Assembly: GCF_000797495.1 (NCBI RefSeq)
Contig: NZ_JTGN01000006.1
Coordinates: forward strand, 216,583 to 280,582
Direction: 5' to 3'
From: Robinsoniella peoriensis
GTDB lineage: Bacteria; Bacillota; Clostridia; Lachnospirales; Lachnospiraceae
Length of the DNA: 64,000 bases
Shown here: positions 24,964 to 34,744 of the stretch, one piece after another
Layout: each line of letters begins with the position of its first letter
Position numbering within the stretch: the stretch's first letter is position 1
Position numbers and translations under genes: made by a program
The notes under the pieces: generated by a model
Seen by the model: the letters and a program-made list of their open reading frames with translations, nothing else
What the model was told of the DNA's origin: nothing
Databases searched by the model: none

Positions 24964-25009
24964 GTAAAGTCCGTATCAAAAAGCACATGCTTTCTGATAC
25001 GGACTTTAC
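24964..25009. terminator. terminator after the GH106-like gene
   Basis: 15-bp perfect arms, GTAAAGTCCGTATCA and its complement, with further pairing of AAAGCA and TGCTTT near the loop, 15 nt after the glycosidase stop. The stem is long, with little T-run. Confidence 0.75.
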
Positions 25010-25024
25010 TATTTACACTGGAAT

Positions 25025-28000
25025 TTAGATTTGATAACCCTTAGCACCAGATAGTTTTCCATAAACTTTCTGATTATTAACTAATCGGTAGCTTCTTACT
25101 TTGAAATAATATTTTTTATTCTTTTTCAGCCCTTTCTTCGTATAAGAAACAGTCTTTCCTTTTGAAATGGTTTTAATTTTCTTATATCCACTTCCTTTTT
25201 TATTGGACATCCATACTTCATAGCCGCTTACCTTGCTCTGTTTTTTCCATGTAATGGTTACTTTTGATGATTTACCTGTCAATTTTGTAATTACAGCTGT
25301 ATTTGGCTTAGTTGCTGTCTTCAGAACTGCTCCGTTCGCATATACTTTTTTACCGGCTATCATTTTATATGCCTGTACTTTGAATTTATAAATGTATCCC
25401 GGAGATAATTTTGAACCGGTTTTACCTTTCAGGCGGCTTACTTTATAAGTGTTTTTGGTTCCTTTTACGTCAGCTATTGATACATATTTTTTCTTGCTGC
25501 TGTCATAGCGCAGGATAGCATAACCGTCTGCTTTCGCTGATTTGTTCCACTTCAATTCGATACTGTTTGTCGTGCGGCTCTTTACTTTCAGAGACGTTAC
25601 CTTTGCAGGTTTCACAGTAACGGTACACTGTGCCGATTGACTGCTTCCGTCCTGTGCCGTTACTTTTATCACAGCTTTTCCTGCTGATTTCGCAGTTACT
25701 TTTCCTGTGTTTCCATCTACTGCTGCAATGGCGGAATCACTGGAAGTATAAGCAACCTTTTTGTTTGACGCATTATCCGGATAGATAGCTGTGGACAGCT
25801 GAATTGTTTTCCCGATATCCAGCGTTTTCGCACTGAAATTTAAGGTGACTTTACTTACTGCAACTGCTTTTTCATTTACGTTTACGGAAAAAGATGCTGT
25901 CATCCCCTGGAAAGACACGGTGACTGCCTGTGTTCCTGCCTTCGTTTTATCGTATCCGCTTACGGTATAACCCGTAATCTTACTGGTTGTGCCATCTGCA
26001 TAGGAAGCACTTACCTCAAGCCCGGTTAAATCCAGATCATCTCCTGCTGTATAAGTGGTTTTTACCGGATTTTTAGTAATGGTAAGCGCCTTTATTTCTT
26101 TCTGGGTAAATCCAATGGTAACGGGACCTTCCAATCCGGTGTCTACCAGCGTGTCGTAATGCCGGTTATATTTCCTTGGTGTCACAGTAATCTGAATATC
26201 ATTTTTACCTGTCTTTAATAAATTAGAGATATCCAGCGTATATGGAGTATAAAGCACATTTCCGGCTTCTTTGCCATTGACTGTTACTTTTGCCGCAGTA
26301 TATACATTTCCAAGATCCAGTACTGCTTTCTGTCCATTTAGATCACCATTTAATGTATAAGTTGCCTGATATACACCGTCAGCGGAAACTTTCTGCAGTT
26401 CACCGCCCTGAAATTCCTGGTCGTTCCATTTTCCAAGAACCTCTCCGGTATAAGTCACCGTTCTGGTATTTCCACTATCCCCACCAATATTATCAGCTGT
26501 TACCGTAAGTTTTTCTACGGAAACTTCCTCTGTTTTATCCGCTGGGGCAACATCTAAGGTGTCCGGAGCTCCTTTGCTGATAACAGTTTCTTCAAATCCT
26601 GCGCCTGCCGGTTCACACAGCAGTGCAATTGCCATACTTCTTGTAGATGACAGCGTATCGGTGCCTGCTTTCATCGTCATTGTTATGGTGTGATCCCCAT
26701 TAGCCCGGGCTTCATATATTTTTCCATTATTCAGATCCATCCAGTAATAATTCTGATAATCGCCATTGATCTGAAGAGTAACTTCATTCTGGCTTTCAGC
26801 AATATTTCTGATATATACCAGTTCTCCGCCATCTTCTAAGGTACGTCTGTTGAATCTGAGGCTGGTATTCTCAGCATAGGATACCTTAGGAGCGGATACA
26901 TTTGCAAGAACAGATGCCAGTTCCTCCACAGAATTTGCCAGAACACCCGTCTGGTTCTCCAGCAAGGCTGCCGCGGCATCCGCTACCTTCTGGTCCTCTG
27001 TCTCATAATTGCCATCAGCATATCCCGGCTGCGCATTAGGAAGAGTTCCATAGAAAATAATATTTGCTCCCGCTTCTGCCATCTGTGCCAGTTTCATCAT
27101 GGTATCAACAGGCAGTTTCGATGTCTCCACTATGATTGCATCGTAAGTCATGTTGCCGCCATTTACCTGAATCTTTCCATCTGAATACTGTGTATCTGCT
27201 GTAACGATGCTGTCATCATTAATGGCATCCCAGGTATATCCGTTGTAGTTCATTGCCTTTACCGCATCCGTCTCTGATAAACTGCCGTTAAATGGCATAT
27301 ACAGCGCGACGTCTTTGCTGGCTTTTCCCTGCTGCATCAGATAATTGGCACGGGATGCATAAGCATTCATCTCGGTAAAATAAGGTGACAGAGTATTACT
27401 CTGGGTAACGTTGATTCCGGTAGTCGGCATTGGTGACCACCCCTCTTCTCCGTACTGTTCAGAGCCGGCACCATAGCGGTAATTAAAACCATGATAGAAA
27501 AAGTTATTCACGCCGCTGGTTGCCATGATGTCGTATCCTGCTTTTACCTGTTCCAGGGTATTCTTAAATGGTGTGCATCCAAGTGTATACTGCTCACAGG
27601 TAACCAGATTTCTGCCATACAGATGTGCACCGGAGGCTACTCTGATCAGAGAGAATTCATTTGCCTGCTCTGCTTCCGGTATATCCACATATTTAGCAGC
27701 ACCAATGGTGTCAATTGGCGGATTGTATGCTTCCTGACGGTATAATAGCCCATAGCTGTTTGCGGAAGATTCAAAAGCGGCAAGGCCTTCCTGGAATTTT
27801 TGATTTACCAGTGTATTATAGTCATATGTAATCCTGCTTTTTACATTAGCATCCAGGGAATACGTTAAAAAGCTGTCTTTTGTCCCAAGACCCATATAAA
27901 ATGGAGCCGCACTGTACTGTTTATACACCGTTGGCAGATACTTTGTAAAATCGTAACCCAGACCATTTGCTATGCTGTCTTTTGCAAGCGCATACAGATC

Positions 28001-29101
28001 TTTCGTATAATACATATCAGAATAAAATTCGTAGCTGTCATTGAATACGGCTCTGATATTCTGATGGCCCTGAAGGATCTGATTTAAATTTGCTTCCCCC
28101 AGCCAATCATTGATATAGTCCGTAACTTTAGCGCTGTCCATATGGTCAACCACAAACCAGTCATTAGCACAGTCGATGGCCTTTCCGCCGGACGGAAGGT
28201 AATACAGCGCAATCACTTCATAATCTTTTTCCTTATCTATTTTGTCCAGAATATCCTGGCTGAGTACCACTTGTCCGTCCTGAATCATTTCATCCCGGGC
28301 GTCTATAAAGTAGCTGTTGTCCATATTCAGTTCCAGCTGATTACTATAGGTTTTGGTAATAATATCACCATTCGCATCTTTGGTTTGGAATTCATTATAG
28401 GCAGGTGTGGGACCCATAAAGGAAGATCCGGGAACAAACTCCATACCCTGATTTCCGGTCAGTTCACCAATCAGCACACCCTGAAGTTCTACCATACTTT
28501 CATCCAAAGTTCCCTTTGGATTATTCTCAGTATAGAACAGACTTTGTTCCAACTCCGGCAGGGTAATTGCTTCTGCGGCTTTATTTTCCGATAGTGTTTC
28601 TTCTCCCGCAAGACTATTTCCGCTGATTGTAACCCTTCCAAGCGCCATGTTCCCCATAGAATCTGCAAGTGTTACATTCTGGCTATTGGCATTCCATCCG
28701 GAACCCATATTAAGATCAACCACTATACCTTTTTCTTCTGCCATTGTTATTGCCTTGTCAAGCAATTCGTAAAACTCAGGTGTATAGATGGACTTTATCC
28801 GGTCCTCATCACCGTTTACTGCTTCGATTTTGCCAAAGGGATTGATTTCAACATAACCGAATCCATTTGCAGCCAGATAGTCTATCTCTGTCTGGAGCTC
28901 CGTTTCATCCACGGCACCTCCCGGCCACCACCAGCGGACTCCCGGTCTGTAATCCATTCCCGGCTGCATAAATTCCTCACTGCTGATTGCACTTGCAGCA
29001 GCAGCCTGAACATTTAGTACTTCTACTCCCGGTACCGACCACAATCCTGCGGTCATGGATACCGCCAGTAAAGCGGCTATTACTTTTTTTCTTTTTCTCA
29101 T
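25025..29101 (-). CDS. secreted GH106-like glycosidase with Ig-like and Fn3 tail
   Basis: 1358 aa. Signal peptide (1-34, ending NVQAAA). The catalytic region (about 40-960) opens with MDYRPGVRWWWPGGAVDETE and DYLAANGFGYVEINPFG, typical of GH106-like enzymes, which include alpha-L-rhamnosidases; a jelly-roll (GNWD-type) module follows near 880-1000. The tail has a Big_4-like domain (about 1001-1078), a Big_2 domain (1080-1165) and two Fn3-like modules (1168-1358) rich in Lys. There is no sortase motif, so it is released or held by the basic tail. Rhamnose-containing plant glycans such as RG-I are a plausible substrate. The divergent AraC gene probably regulates it. Confidence 0.82.
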   Translation of the reverse strand: MRKRKKVIAALLAVSMTAGLWSVPGVEVLNVQAAAASAISSEEFMQPGMDYRPGVRWWWPGGAVDETELQTEIDYLAANGFGYVEINPFGKIEAVNGDEDRIKSIYTPEFYELLDKAITMAEEKGIVVDLNMGSGWNANSQNVTLADSMGNMALGRVTISGNSLAGEETLSENKAAEAITLPELEQSLFYTENNPKGTLDESMVELQGVLIGELTGNQGMEFVPGSSFMGPTPAYNEFQTKDANGDIITKTYSNQLELNMDNSYFIDARDEMIQDGQVVLSQDILDKIDKEKDYEVIALYYLPSGGKAIDCANDWFVVDHMDSAKVTDYINDWLGEANLNQILQGHQNIRAVFNDSYEFYSDMYYTKDLYALAKDSIANGLGYDFTKYLPTVYKQYSAAPFYMGLGTKDSFLTYSLDANVKSRITYDYNTLVNQKFQEGLAAFESSANSYGLLYRQEAYNPPIDTIGAAKYVDIPEAEQANEFSLIRVASGAHLYGRNLVTCEQYTLGCTPFKNTLEQVKAGYDIMATSGVNNFFYHGFNYRYGAGSEQYGEEGWSPMPTTGINVTQSNTLSPYFTEMNAYASRANYLMQQGKASKDVALYMPFNGSLSETDAVKAMNYNGYTWDAINDDSIVTADTQYSDGKIQVNGGNMTYDAIIVETSKLPVDTMMKLAQMAEAGANIIFYGTLPNAQPGYADGNYETEDQKVADAAAALLENQTGVLANSVEELASVLANVSAPKVSYAENTSLRFNRRTLEDGGELVYIRNIAESQNEVTLQINGDYQNYYWMDLNNGKIYEARANGDHTITMTMKAGTDTLSSTRSMAIALLCEPAGAGFEETVISKGAPDTLDVAPADKTEEVSVEKLTVTADNIGGDSGNTRTVTYTGEVLGKWNDQEFQGGELQKVSADGVYQATYTLNGDLNGQKAVLDLGNVYTAAKVTVNGKEAGNVLYTPYTLDISNLLKTGKNDIQITVTPRKYNRHYDTLVDTGLEGPVTIGFTQKEIKALTITKNPVKTTYTAGDDLDLTGLEVSASYADGTTSKITGYTVSGYDKTKAGTQAVTVSFQGMTASFSVNVNEKAVAVSKVTLNFSAKTLDIGKTIQLSTAIYPDNASNKKVAYTSSDSAIAAVDGNTGKVTAKSAGKAVIKVTAQDGSSQSAQCTVTVKPAKVTSLKVKSRTTNSIELKWNKSAKADGYAILRYDSSKKKYVSIADVKGTKNTYKVSRLKGKTGSKLSPGYIYKFKVQAYKMIAGKKVYANGAVLKTATKPNTAVITKLTGKSSKVTITWKKQSKVSGYEVWMSNKKGSGYKKIKTISKGKTVSYTKKGLKKNKKYYFKVRSYRLVNNQKVYGKLSGAKGYQI

Positions 29102-29328
29102 CTTAGGCCCTCCTGATTCTTCTTTTGTTTCCCCATTTTAACACTTTCCATTTTTCTTTTATTGTATATATCTCTCTTTATCGTTGTATTTTTATGACTT
29201 TTTGCTCTTTACTCTTCCATATTCCATAAATTTGTTGTACAATAATACTCATATAAGGAAAATATGATTTTAAAAGTTTATGATGAATCGTCATTTCAAC
29301 CAAAAAGAAAGGTTTCGTCGTAAATATT

Positions 29329-30408
29329 ATGGAAAATCCTGTTTTAGACATCATGCAAGCTATTGAAGTGAAATTAATGGAATTTAACCCATTGGAAATT
29401 GTGTGCCGGGATATGTACCGGATGGAACACGGGTTAGATCATTGCTCTCCATCGGAGCAAAGACGCCGCGCGGAAAAATATCGTGAGTTTTTCTCTGCTG
29501 CTTCCAGACCGGCTGATGAAATATCCCATGTACTAACGGAGGAGATGTTTCATATGGAATCCAATATTGTGGTAATAAAGCACTGCCGGTTCCTTCCCCC
29601 CCGTCCTCACACCCATTCCTTCTTTGAATTATTTTATATTGCCAGGGGAGAATGTATCCACACCTGCCGCTCACATGATTACCATTTAAAGAAAGGAGAT
29701 TTTTGTTTTTGGGAATTTAATTCACCTCACGAGATACGTTCCTACTCTGATGATTTTATCGGAATCAATATTTTGATCCGACAGAATTCATTTGACTCTA
29801 TTTTTTTTGAACTGTTATCGGAACAGAGTATTTTATCTAATTATTTTAAGAGTATTCTGTATGGAAATACCGATCATCCGATGATTATTTTCAGAACCGG
29901 TGAGAATATTATGATCCGGTATTATATGTATCTGATCTACGATGAGTTCCTTGAGAAGAAACAGTACCATCAGAATATGATCAGCAATTATCTGAATACC
30001 GTTTTAATTAATCTTCTCCGGCATCATATCTCTGATGTTATTACTTCACAGAAACCATCCTGTGACCAGCGGCTGCTGGGCATTCTGGAATACATACAGA
30101 AGAATTATAATACGGTTACTTTTTCTGATGTATGCCGGCATTTTAATTATTCTTCTTCTTATCTGAGCCGTTTAATCAAAAAATCATTTGGGCTGTCATT
30201 CTCTCAGATCATTCAGCATAAGCGTATGGAGAAAGCGCGCTGGCTCTTAAAAGAAACGGATATGACAGTCTCTGAAATAGCTGCGGAAATTAACTGCTCT
30301 GATGCCAGCCATTTTTGCCGCATCTTCGCAAGAGAATATCATATGCCGCCTGTGAAATTCAGGGAAATGCAGTCTGAACCGCTTCCACAATCCAAACGCG
30401 GGATATAA
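29329..30408 (+). CDS. AraC-family regulator with cupin sensor domain
   Basis: 359 aa. After an N-terminal region, a cupin-like sensor carries RPHTHSFFELFYIARG and KKGDFCFWEF. The C-terminal AraC pair of helix-turn-helices is at about 260-350 (DVCRHFNYSSSYLSRLIKK; VSEIAAEINCSDASHFCRIF). It is divergent from the GH106-like gene across 227 bp and likely activates it in response to a sugar. The annotated ATG lacks a close ribosome site (AAAGG lies ~17 nt away), so the true start may be one of the later Met codons. A strong bidirectional terminator follows. Confidence 0.88.
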   Translation: MENPVLDIMQAIEVKLMEFNPLEIVCRDMYRMEHGLDHCSPSEQRRRAEKYREFFSAASRPADEISHVLTEEMFHMESNIVVIKHCRFLPPRPHTHSFFELFYIARGECIHTCRSHDYHLKKGDFCFWEFNSPHEIRSYSDDFIGINILIRQNSFDSIFFELLSEQSILSNYFKSILYGNTDHPMIIFRTGENIMIRYYMYLIYDEFLEKKQYHQNMISNYLNTVLINLLRHHISDVITSQKPSCDQRLLGILEYIQKNYNTVTFSDVCRHFNYSSSYLSRLIKKSFGLSFSQIIQHKRMEKARWLLKETDMTVSEIAAEINCSDASHFCRIFAREYHMPPVKFREMQSEPLPQSKRGI

Positions 30409-30447
30409 GAAAGGTTCTTGCTCTGAAAATATAATATGGGGAAAACA

Positions 30448-30493
30448 AAACCCTGACAGTTACACAGATTTTATACTGTGACTGTCAGGGTTT
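30448..30493. terminator. bidirectional terminator between araC-type and GH36 genes
   Basis: AACCCTGACAGT pairs perfectly with ACTGTCAGGGTT, and the inner CACAG pairs with CTGTG. A-rich and T-rich flanks on both sides suit convergent genes. Confidence 0.88.
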
Positions 30494-30523
30494 CATTTTC
30501 CCTTTATTATCTAACGATCTGGT

Positions 30524-32629
30524 CTATATGCATTTTAGCAGTATTGCCACTGCTTTAAAGTTTTCTGCCGGCTGGTAAGATAATGTCCGCTCTTTCAAAC
30601 TGACAACCTCCGATGTATCGGAATAAATATCAGCCAGTTCCCAGGATCTGTCATCGGGAAGTGGAATTTGGATCGTTTCCGGCAATACACCTCCAAAGGT
30701 ATGCAGTACTATATAGGCATTCTCCTCTTCTCCGGTTCGAAGCAGTCCCTGCCATCCTTCCGGATTTCGTAAACTGTTGATATCCGGACCAAAACGGAAG
30801 GATTTACCGTTCTTAATAATTTTTGCAATCTTTTTGTAGAAAGTGATCCCGGAATCGATTACTTCCCACTGGCCTTCATTTAAATTCGTAACATCACCGG
30901 AAATACACATCCTGCCCAGAAATGTATTGGCAACTGAATAGGCAATTCTTTTCAATGAATCTTCTTTGCGTATCACCGCCCAGATCTGGCTCTGTCTTGG
31001 AAGAATGCACCGGTGCAGATTGGCTGCTATAATCGGGATCTCCACACATTCGTGTGCATCAGAAAACGATGCCATGCTGGTTGCCTGCATGAAGCCGGGT
31101 TCCAGACGGTGTCCTCCGGAAGCACAATTTTCCAGGACGATACCTGGAACCTCTGCTTTTATTTTCTCCAGAAACTTCATGGTTGCTTCGATTTTCTGAC
31201 GCAGTGCCTCACCCTGGGATTCCGCACCGTCACAGCCAATTCCAATGGTATCATTATAATCAATTTTCATGTAGGTAAATCCGTATTTTTTTAAAGTGCC
31301 GATTACCCGTTCAGTGAGATAAGCCTCTACCCAGGGGTCCTGCATATCCCAAAACCTTCTCATATCTGTGGTCAGTACTTTTCCATCCCGTTTCAGCAAA
31401 TGTTCCGTCATTTGGTATGCCTTGGATGCACGGCCCGTATTTTCAATTTCAAACCAGATTCCAGGCTGTAAACCTGCTTCTTTAATTGCATTTACAGTCT
31501 TAGCCAGCCCCTCCGGGAACAGGTCTGCCGATACCTCATAGTCTCCCATACTGATATCCCAGGGCACTCCTTCTTCTTTATACCAGCCACAGTCAATTAC
31601 GAAATAGGTGAATCCTTTTCCCTTCACTGCCTCCAATATGCTGCTGATATTCTTATGGGACGGACATCCCCAGGTGGTACAATATTCATTAAATACAATG
31701 GGCAGATCCTGTTCTGCCTCAGGTGCCTGATTTGCGCCTTCCTCTCCTGACTTTGTAAGCCGGTAAGAGATGTCATCAATATCCCTGCATTTCCCAACAC
31801 TTAAAATTGCCTGAGGCGTTTGAAAGCAGGCACCTGCTTCTACAATTTTCATCCAATGCCCAAACTCCCGGTCAGCCAGACCGCCGCTCATTGCAATTCC
31901 TTCATCTTTTCTGTAAATTTCCATCTGCCAGGACGCCCCATGTGCAATCTGTGCTCCCCAAAAAATATGGTTTTTCCTGTCTTCCAGAACCAGGTAAGGG
32001 AAAAACTTATTCACCGGCATGGATCCTGCCTGCCCAAACCGTTCGCATCGTACCGCATGATCTGCCCATGCCGGTTCTAACTCCAGGTGTTCAATGGGCA
32101 GGGATTCCAGGCGGCCTTCCTGACTCCATCGGCTGCGCAGTCTGTGGACTACAATCTGATCGTGGCAGTCACCTTCTATATATGGAGAAATTCCTCCCAG
32201 AGAAAAACTTTCGAACATCTCAAGCTCTGCAGGTTCACCGCTGTTATTTTCAAATTCACAAAAGCTTCGGCAGAAGAGGTCGCCTTTTGTCCATGTGAGA
32301 AAATGGCGGACAACATACCCCCGCTCATCCTTTAAACTGGTAACGACTGTTTGCTTTTTTTCCTCCTGCAAATATTCCTGTTTCCAAAATTTCAACTGCT
32401 GCACCGTCTGGGAATTACGCAGGGTACTGCCCTGTGAATATGCGCCTCCATAGGTATCTCCGGCAACCTTTATCTGAACCAGGGAATCCGGTTCCTGTTT
32501 TTTTTCAATATCGGCAGGTACAGGTTCTGATGCTGGAAGCAGTATGAGTCCGACCTTTTCTTTTTTCTGGTCTGTTACATATCTGGCCGTCATATCGCCA
32601 AATAAATATTCTTCTAAAATCTGAATCAT
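30524..32629 (-). CDS. alpha-galactosidase, GH36
   Basis: 701 aa. A beta-sandwich N-domain (1-310), a TIM barrel (about 311-620) and a C-terminal beta domain. Barrel motifs: YFVIDCGWYKEEG, PGIWFEIENTGRASK, the nucleophile Asp457 in YMKIDYND, LENCASGGHRLEPGFM and the acid/base Asp524 in SFSDAHE. No signal peptide, so it acts inside the cell on imported alpha-galactosides such as raffinose, stachyose or melibiose. It lies downstream of two Msm-type permeases and a binding protein, with a structured leader element (32641-32745) just before its start, pointing to separate control of the enzyme within the operon. Confidence 0.92.
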   Translation of the reverse strand: MIQILEEYLFGDMTARYVTDQKKEKVGLILLPASEPVPADIEKKQEPDSLVQIKVAGDTYGGAYSQGSTLRNSQTVQQLKFWKQEYLQEEKKQTVVTSLKDERGYVVRHFLTWTKGDLFCRSFCEFENNSGEPAELEMFESFSLGGISPYIEGDCHDQIVVHRLRSRWSQEGRLESLPIEHLELEPAWADHAVRCERFGQAGSMPVNKFFPYLVLEDRKNHIFWGAQIAHGASWQMEIYRKDEGIAMSGGLADREFGHWMKIVEAGACFQTPQAILSVGKCRDIDDISYRLTKSGEEGANQAPEAEQDLPIVFNEYCTTWGCPSHKNISSILEAVKGKGFTYFVIDCGWYKEEGVPWDISMGDYEVSADLFPEGLAKTVNAIKEAGLQPGIWFEIENTGRASKAYQMTEHLLKRDGKVLTTDMRRFWDMQDPWVEAYLTERVIGTLKKYGFTYMKIDYNDTIGIGCDGAESQGEALRQKIEATMKFLEKIKAEVPGIVLENCASGGHRLEPGFMQATSMASFSDAHECVEIPIIAANLHRCILPRQSQIWAVIRKEDSLKRIAYSVANTFLGRMCISGDVTNLNEGQWEVIDSGITFYKKIAKIIKNGKSFRFGPDINSLRNPEGWQGLLRTGEEENAYIVLHTFGGVLPETIQIPLPDDRSWELADIYSDTSEVVSLKERTLSYQPAENFKAVAILLKCI

Positions 32630-32640
32630 GTTTTCACCTC

Positions 32641-32745
32641 TTTATATAGCTGGTAGTCCGGCTATGCTGCCACAATAAATGATTTGAAAGATTTATCCAG
32701 TGGCATCCTTCCTCTTTATTTTCTTTCACACTTTACCCAATGAAT
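32641..32745 (-). promoter_or_regulatory. structured leader element, copy C (pseudoknot plus hairpin)
   Basis: In minus-strand RNA order: a TGAAAGA (32728-32722), b TGCCAC (32705-32700), a' TCTTTCA (32691-32685), b' GTGGCA (32673-32668), then the hairpin ATAGCCGG/CCAGCTAT (32665-32646). The hairpin sequence is wholly different from copies A and B, yet it still pairs, and it ends 16 nt from the alpha-galactosidase start. Confidence 0.65.
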
Positions 32746-32817
32746 AGCGCAAGATGGCTTGTTCTATTCCAAAATCAGCAGTGTGAAAGCGATTTTCTTT
32801 CACACTTAACCCAATGA
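32719..32817 (-). repeat. duplicated 25-nt segment with extra hairpin upstream of copy C
   Basis: TTTTCTTTCACACTTTACCC (from 32719) recurs as TTTTCTTTCACACTTAACCC (from 32793). The second copy pairs with GTGTGAAAG at 32781 to give a 9-bp hairpin (32781-32805). The duplication includes stem strand a of the pseudoknot, so alternative pairings are possible. It lies in the 231-bp gap between permease and GH36 gene. Confidence 0.55.
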
Positions 32818-32860
32818 CTAGCACAGTCTGGGTTGTGCTCCTCTGCTATACTGCAAAAAT

Positions 32861-33727
32861 TCAGCCCTTTACAGCTCCTACTGTCATTCCTTTAATAAAA
32901 TACTTCTGCAGGCAGATAAACAATATCGCTATGGGCAGAACCGATATGACAATCGCCGCCATAGCCGTGGTATAATCACTGGACTGTGCAGAAAACAGGG
33001 ACTGGATTGCAACTGTCAGCGTTTTTAACTGTTTCTTGCTCACATAGAGGCTTGCCAGCAGATAATCATTCCAGATCTGGAATGACTGCATGATTACCAG
33101 TGTAGCCATAGCAGGTTTCAACAGCGGCAGAACGATTTTATAATAAGTTTTAAATACGGAGCAGCCGTCAATACGAGCGGATTCTTCCAGCTCAACCGGC
33201 ACAGTTGACATGAAACTGTTCATCAGGAAGACACCAAACGATACTCCTGTGGCTATATACATAAAGATAATTCCGATTCTGGTATTTGTCAAATGCATAT
33301 TGAAACCTATAATGTAGATTGGTAAAAATAATGCCTGGTAAGGAATCAAAATTCCTATTATAAAATAGATATAGCAGAATTTGAAAAATTTGTGATTGCA
33401 TCTGGCAATTGCCCAGGCAGTTGTTCCGCAAAGCAGTGCCAGTATTAATACGCTGATTGCTGTATATAGAAACGTATTGCCAAAAGTTGTTACCAGATTC
33501 AGCTTTTTAAACGCCTGTACATAGTTATCCAGGCTGAAATTTTCGGGCAGTGCAATGGGGCTGCTCAGATAGAGCTCTTTTTTTGTTTTAAAGGAATAAT
33601 TCAAAATCATGAATATCGGTGCCATAAAGACAATTGCACACAGACTCATTACGATTTGAATGATGAAGGTGCTTTTTGTATATGGCTGGGAAGGTGTATC
33701 ATCTTTTTCTTTTTTTCTTCCTAACAT
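32861..33727 (-). CDS. carbohydrate ABC transporter permease, MalG/MsmG type
   Basis: 288 aa with six membrane helices and the EAA loop VPVELEESARIDGCSVFKTY that docks on the ATPase. Its ATG overlaps the stop of the partner permease. With the partner and the binding protein at 34745 it forms an importer of family CUT1. No ATPase gene is present, as is usual for these systems, which share an MsmK-type ATPase. The neighbouring GH36 gene indicates alpha-galactosides as cargo. Confidence 0.9.
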   Translation of the reverse strand: MLGRKKEKDDTPSQPYTKSTFIIQIVMSLCAIVFMAPIFMILNYSFKTKKELYLSSPIALPENFSLDNYVQAFKKLNLVTTFGNTFLYTAISVLILALLCGTTAWAIARCNHKFFKFCYIYFIIGILIPYQALFLPIYIIGFNMHLTNTRIGIIFMYIATGVSFGVFLMNSFMSTVPVELEESARIDGCSVFKTYYKIVLPLLKPAMATLVIMQSFQIWNDYLLASLYVSKKQLKTLTVAIQSLFSAQSSDYTTAMAAIVISVLPIAILFICLQKYFIKGMTVGAVKG

Positions 33728-34617
33728 TATGCCTGCACCTCCTTTTTCTTTAATCCTTTAACCTGTATCAGCGCTACCAGAAATAATACCAGGACAAGCG
33801 TTACTGACATTGCCGAACCATAACCATACTGCCGCCCGTTAATTGCCGTAGTATAAGTCTGATAAATAATGGATGTGGATGCCCTTCCCGGACCACCCTT
33901 TGTAGATGAAACCAACAAATCATACACTTTTAAGGAACCTGTTGTGATACCTACCACGCAGATTGTGATTGCAGGTGCAAGCATCGGAATCGTAACATTA
34001 AAAAATCTTTTCACCGCTCCGGCTCCATCCACTTTGGCTGCTTCATAAAGTTCTGACGGAATTGACTGCAGTCCAGCCAGATAAATCAGCATCCAGTAAC
34101 CGATCCACTGCCAGTTATTCGCTATCAATAATCCTGACAATACTGTTTTCCCGTCTCCAAACAACATAAAGTTGATATTGGTTCCAAGTGCATCATTGAT
34201 TGCCGGCAGTACATTGGAATACATTTTCAGCCATACAAAACCTACGATGACCGCACTGATCAGGCAAGGCACAAAAAATGCGGTACGGTAAATTTTCTGA
34301 CCTTTAATTCCACTGTCCAGAGCTACTGCAAATAAAAGTGCTACAATATTCTGGATAACGGTATTGCCAATTGTAAATAATATTGTGAACCACCATGCCG
34401 ACCTGAAATCGGAATCCTGAAACAGGTCAATATAATTTTTTAATCCTACAAATGGCTTCACCGCAGACATACCGTCCCAGCTGGTGAGAGAATACCGAAA
34501 TGCCATTAACATTGGTATAATTAATCCGATCGTAAAAATAATAAAACCTGGCAGAACCAGTATCAGGTATTGGCGGAACAGTTTTTTATCCATGCTTTTT
34601 TTCTTATATTTAGTCAT
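33727..34617 (-). CDS. carbohydrate ABC transporter permease, MalF/MsmF type
   Basis: 296 aa with six membrane helices (first about 17-36) and the EAA loop IPSELYEAAKVDGAGAVKRF. The N-terminus is short, as in most Gram-positive MsmF-like proteins. It is encoded between the binding protein (127-nt gap) and the MalG-type permease. Confidence 0.9.
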   Translation of the reverse strand: MTKYKKKSMDKKLFRQYLILVLPGFIIFTIGLIIPMLMAFRYSLTSWDGMSAVKPFVGLKNYIDLFQDSDFRSAWWFTILFTIGNTVIQNIVALLFAVALDSGIKGQKIYRTAFFVPCLISAVIVGFVWLKMYSNVLPAINDALGTNINFMLFGDGKTVLSGLLIANNWQWIGYWMLIYLAGLQSIPSELYEAAKVDGAGAVKRFFNVTIPMLAPAITICVVGITTGSLKVYDLLVSSTKGGPGRASTSIIYQTYTTAINGRQYGYGSAMSVTLVLVLFLVALIQVKGLKKKEVQA

Positions 34618-34744
34618 TATTTCCGCTTCCTTTCATTGAAAAGTGTATAAGACAGCGGGGGAAAATTCCTTTTCCCCCCGAAGCCTGCTATAAAGTGTGC
34701 TCCATCCGGACAGTGCTGTCACTATTGTTAATGTCCGGAAGGAA

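Noticed and set aside
32691..32710. GATGCCACTGG in leader copy C resembles the B12-box GCCACTG
   Set aside because: The other conserved cobalamin blocks are absent and copies A and B read GCCACGG; the true cobalamin riboswitch is at 60066-60212.
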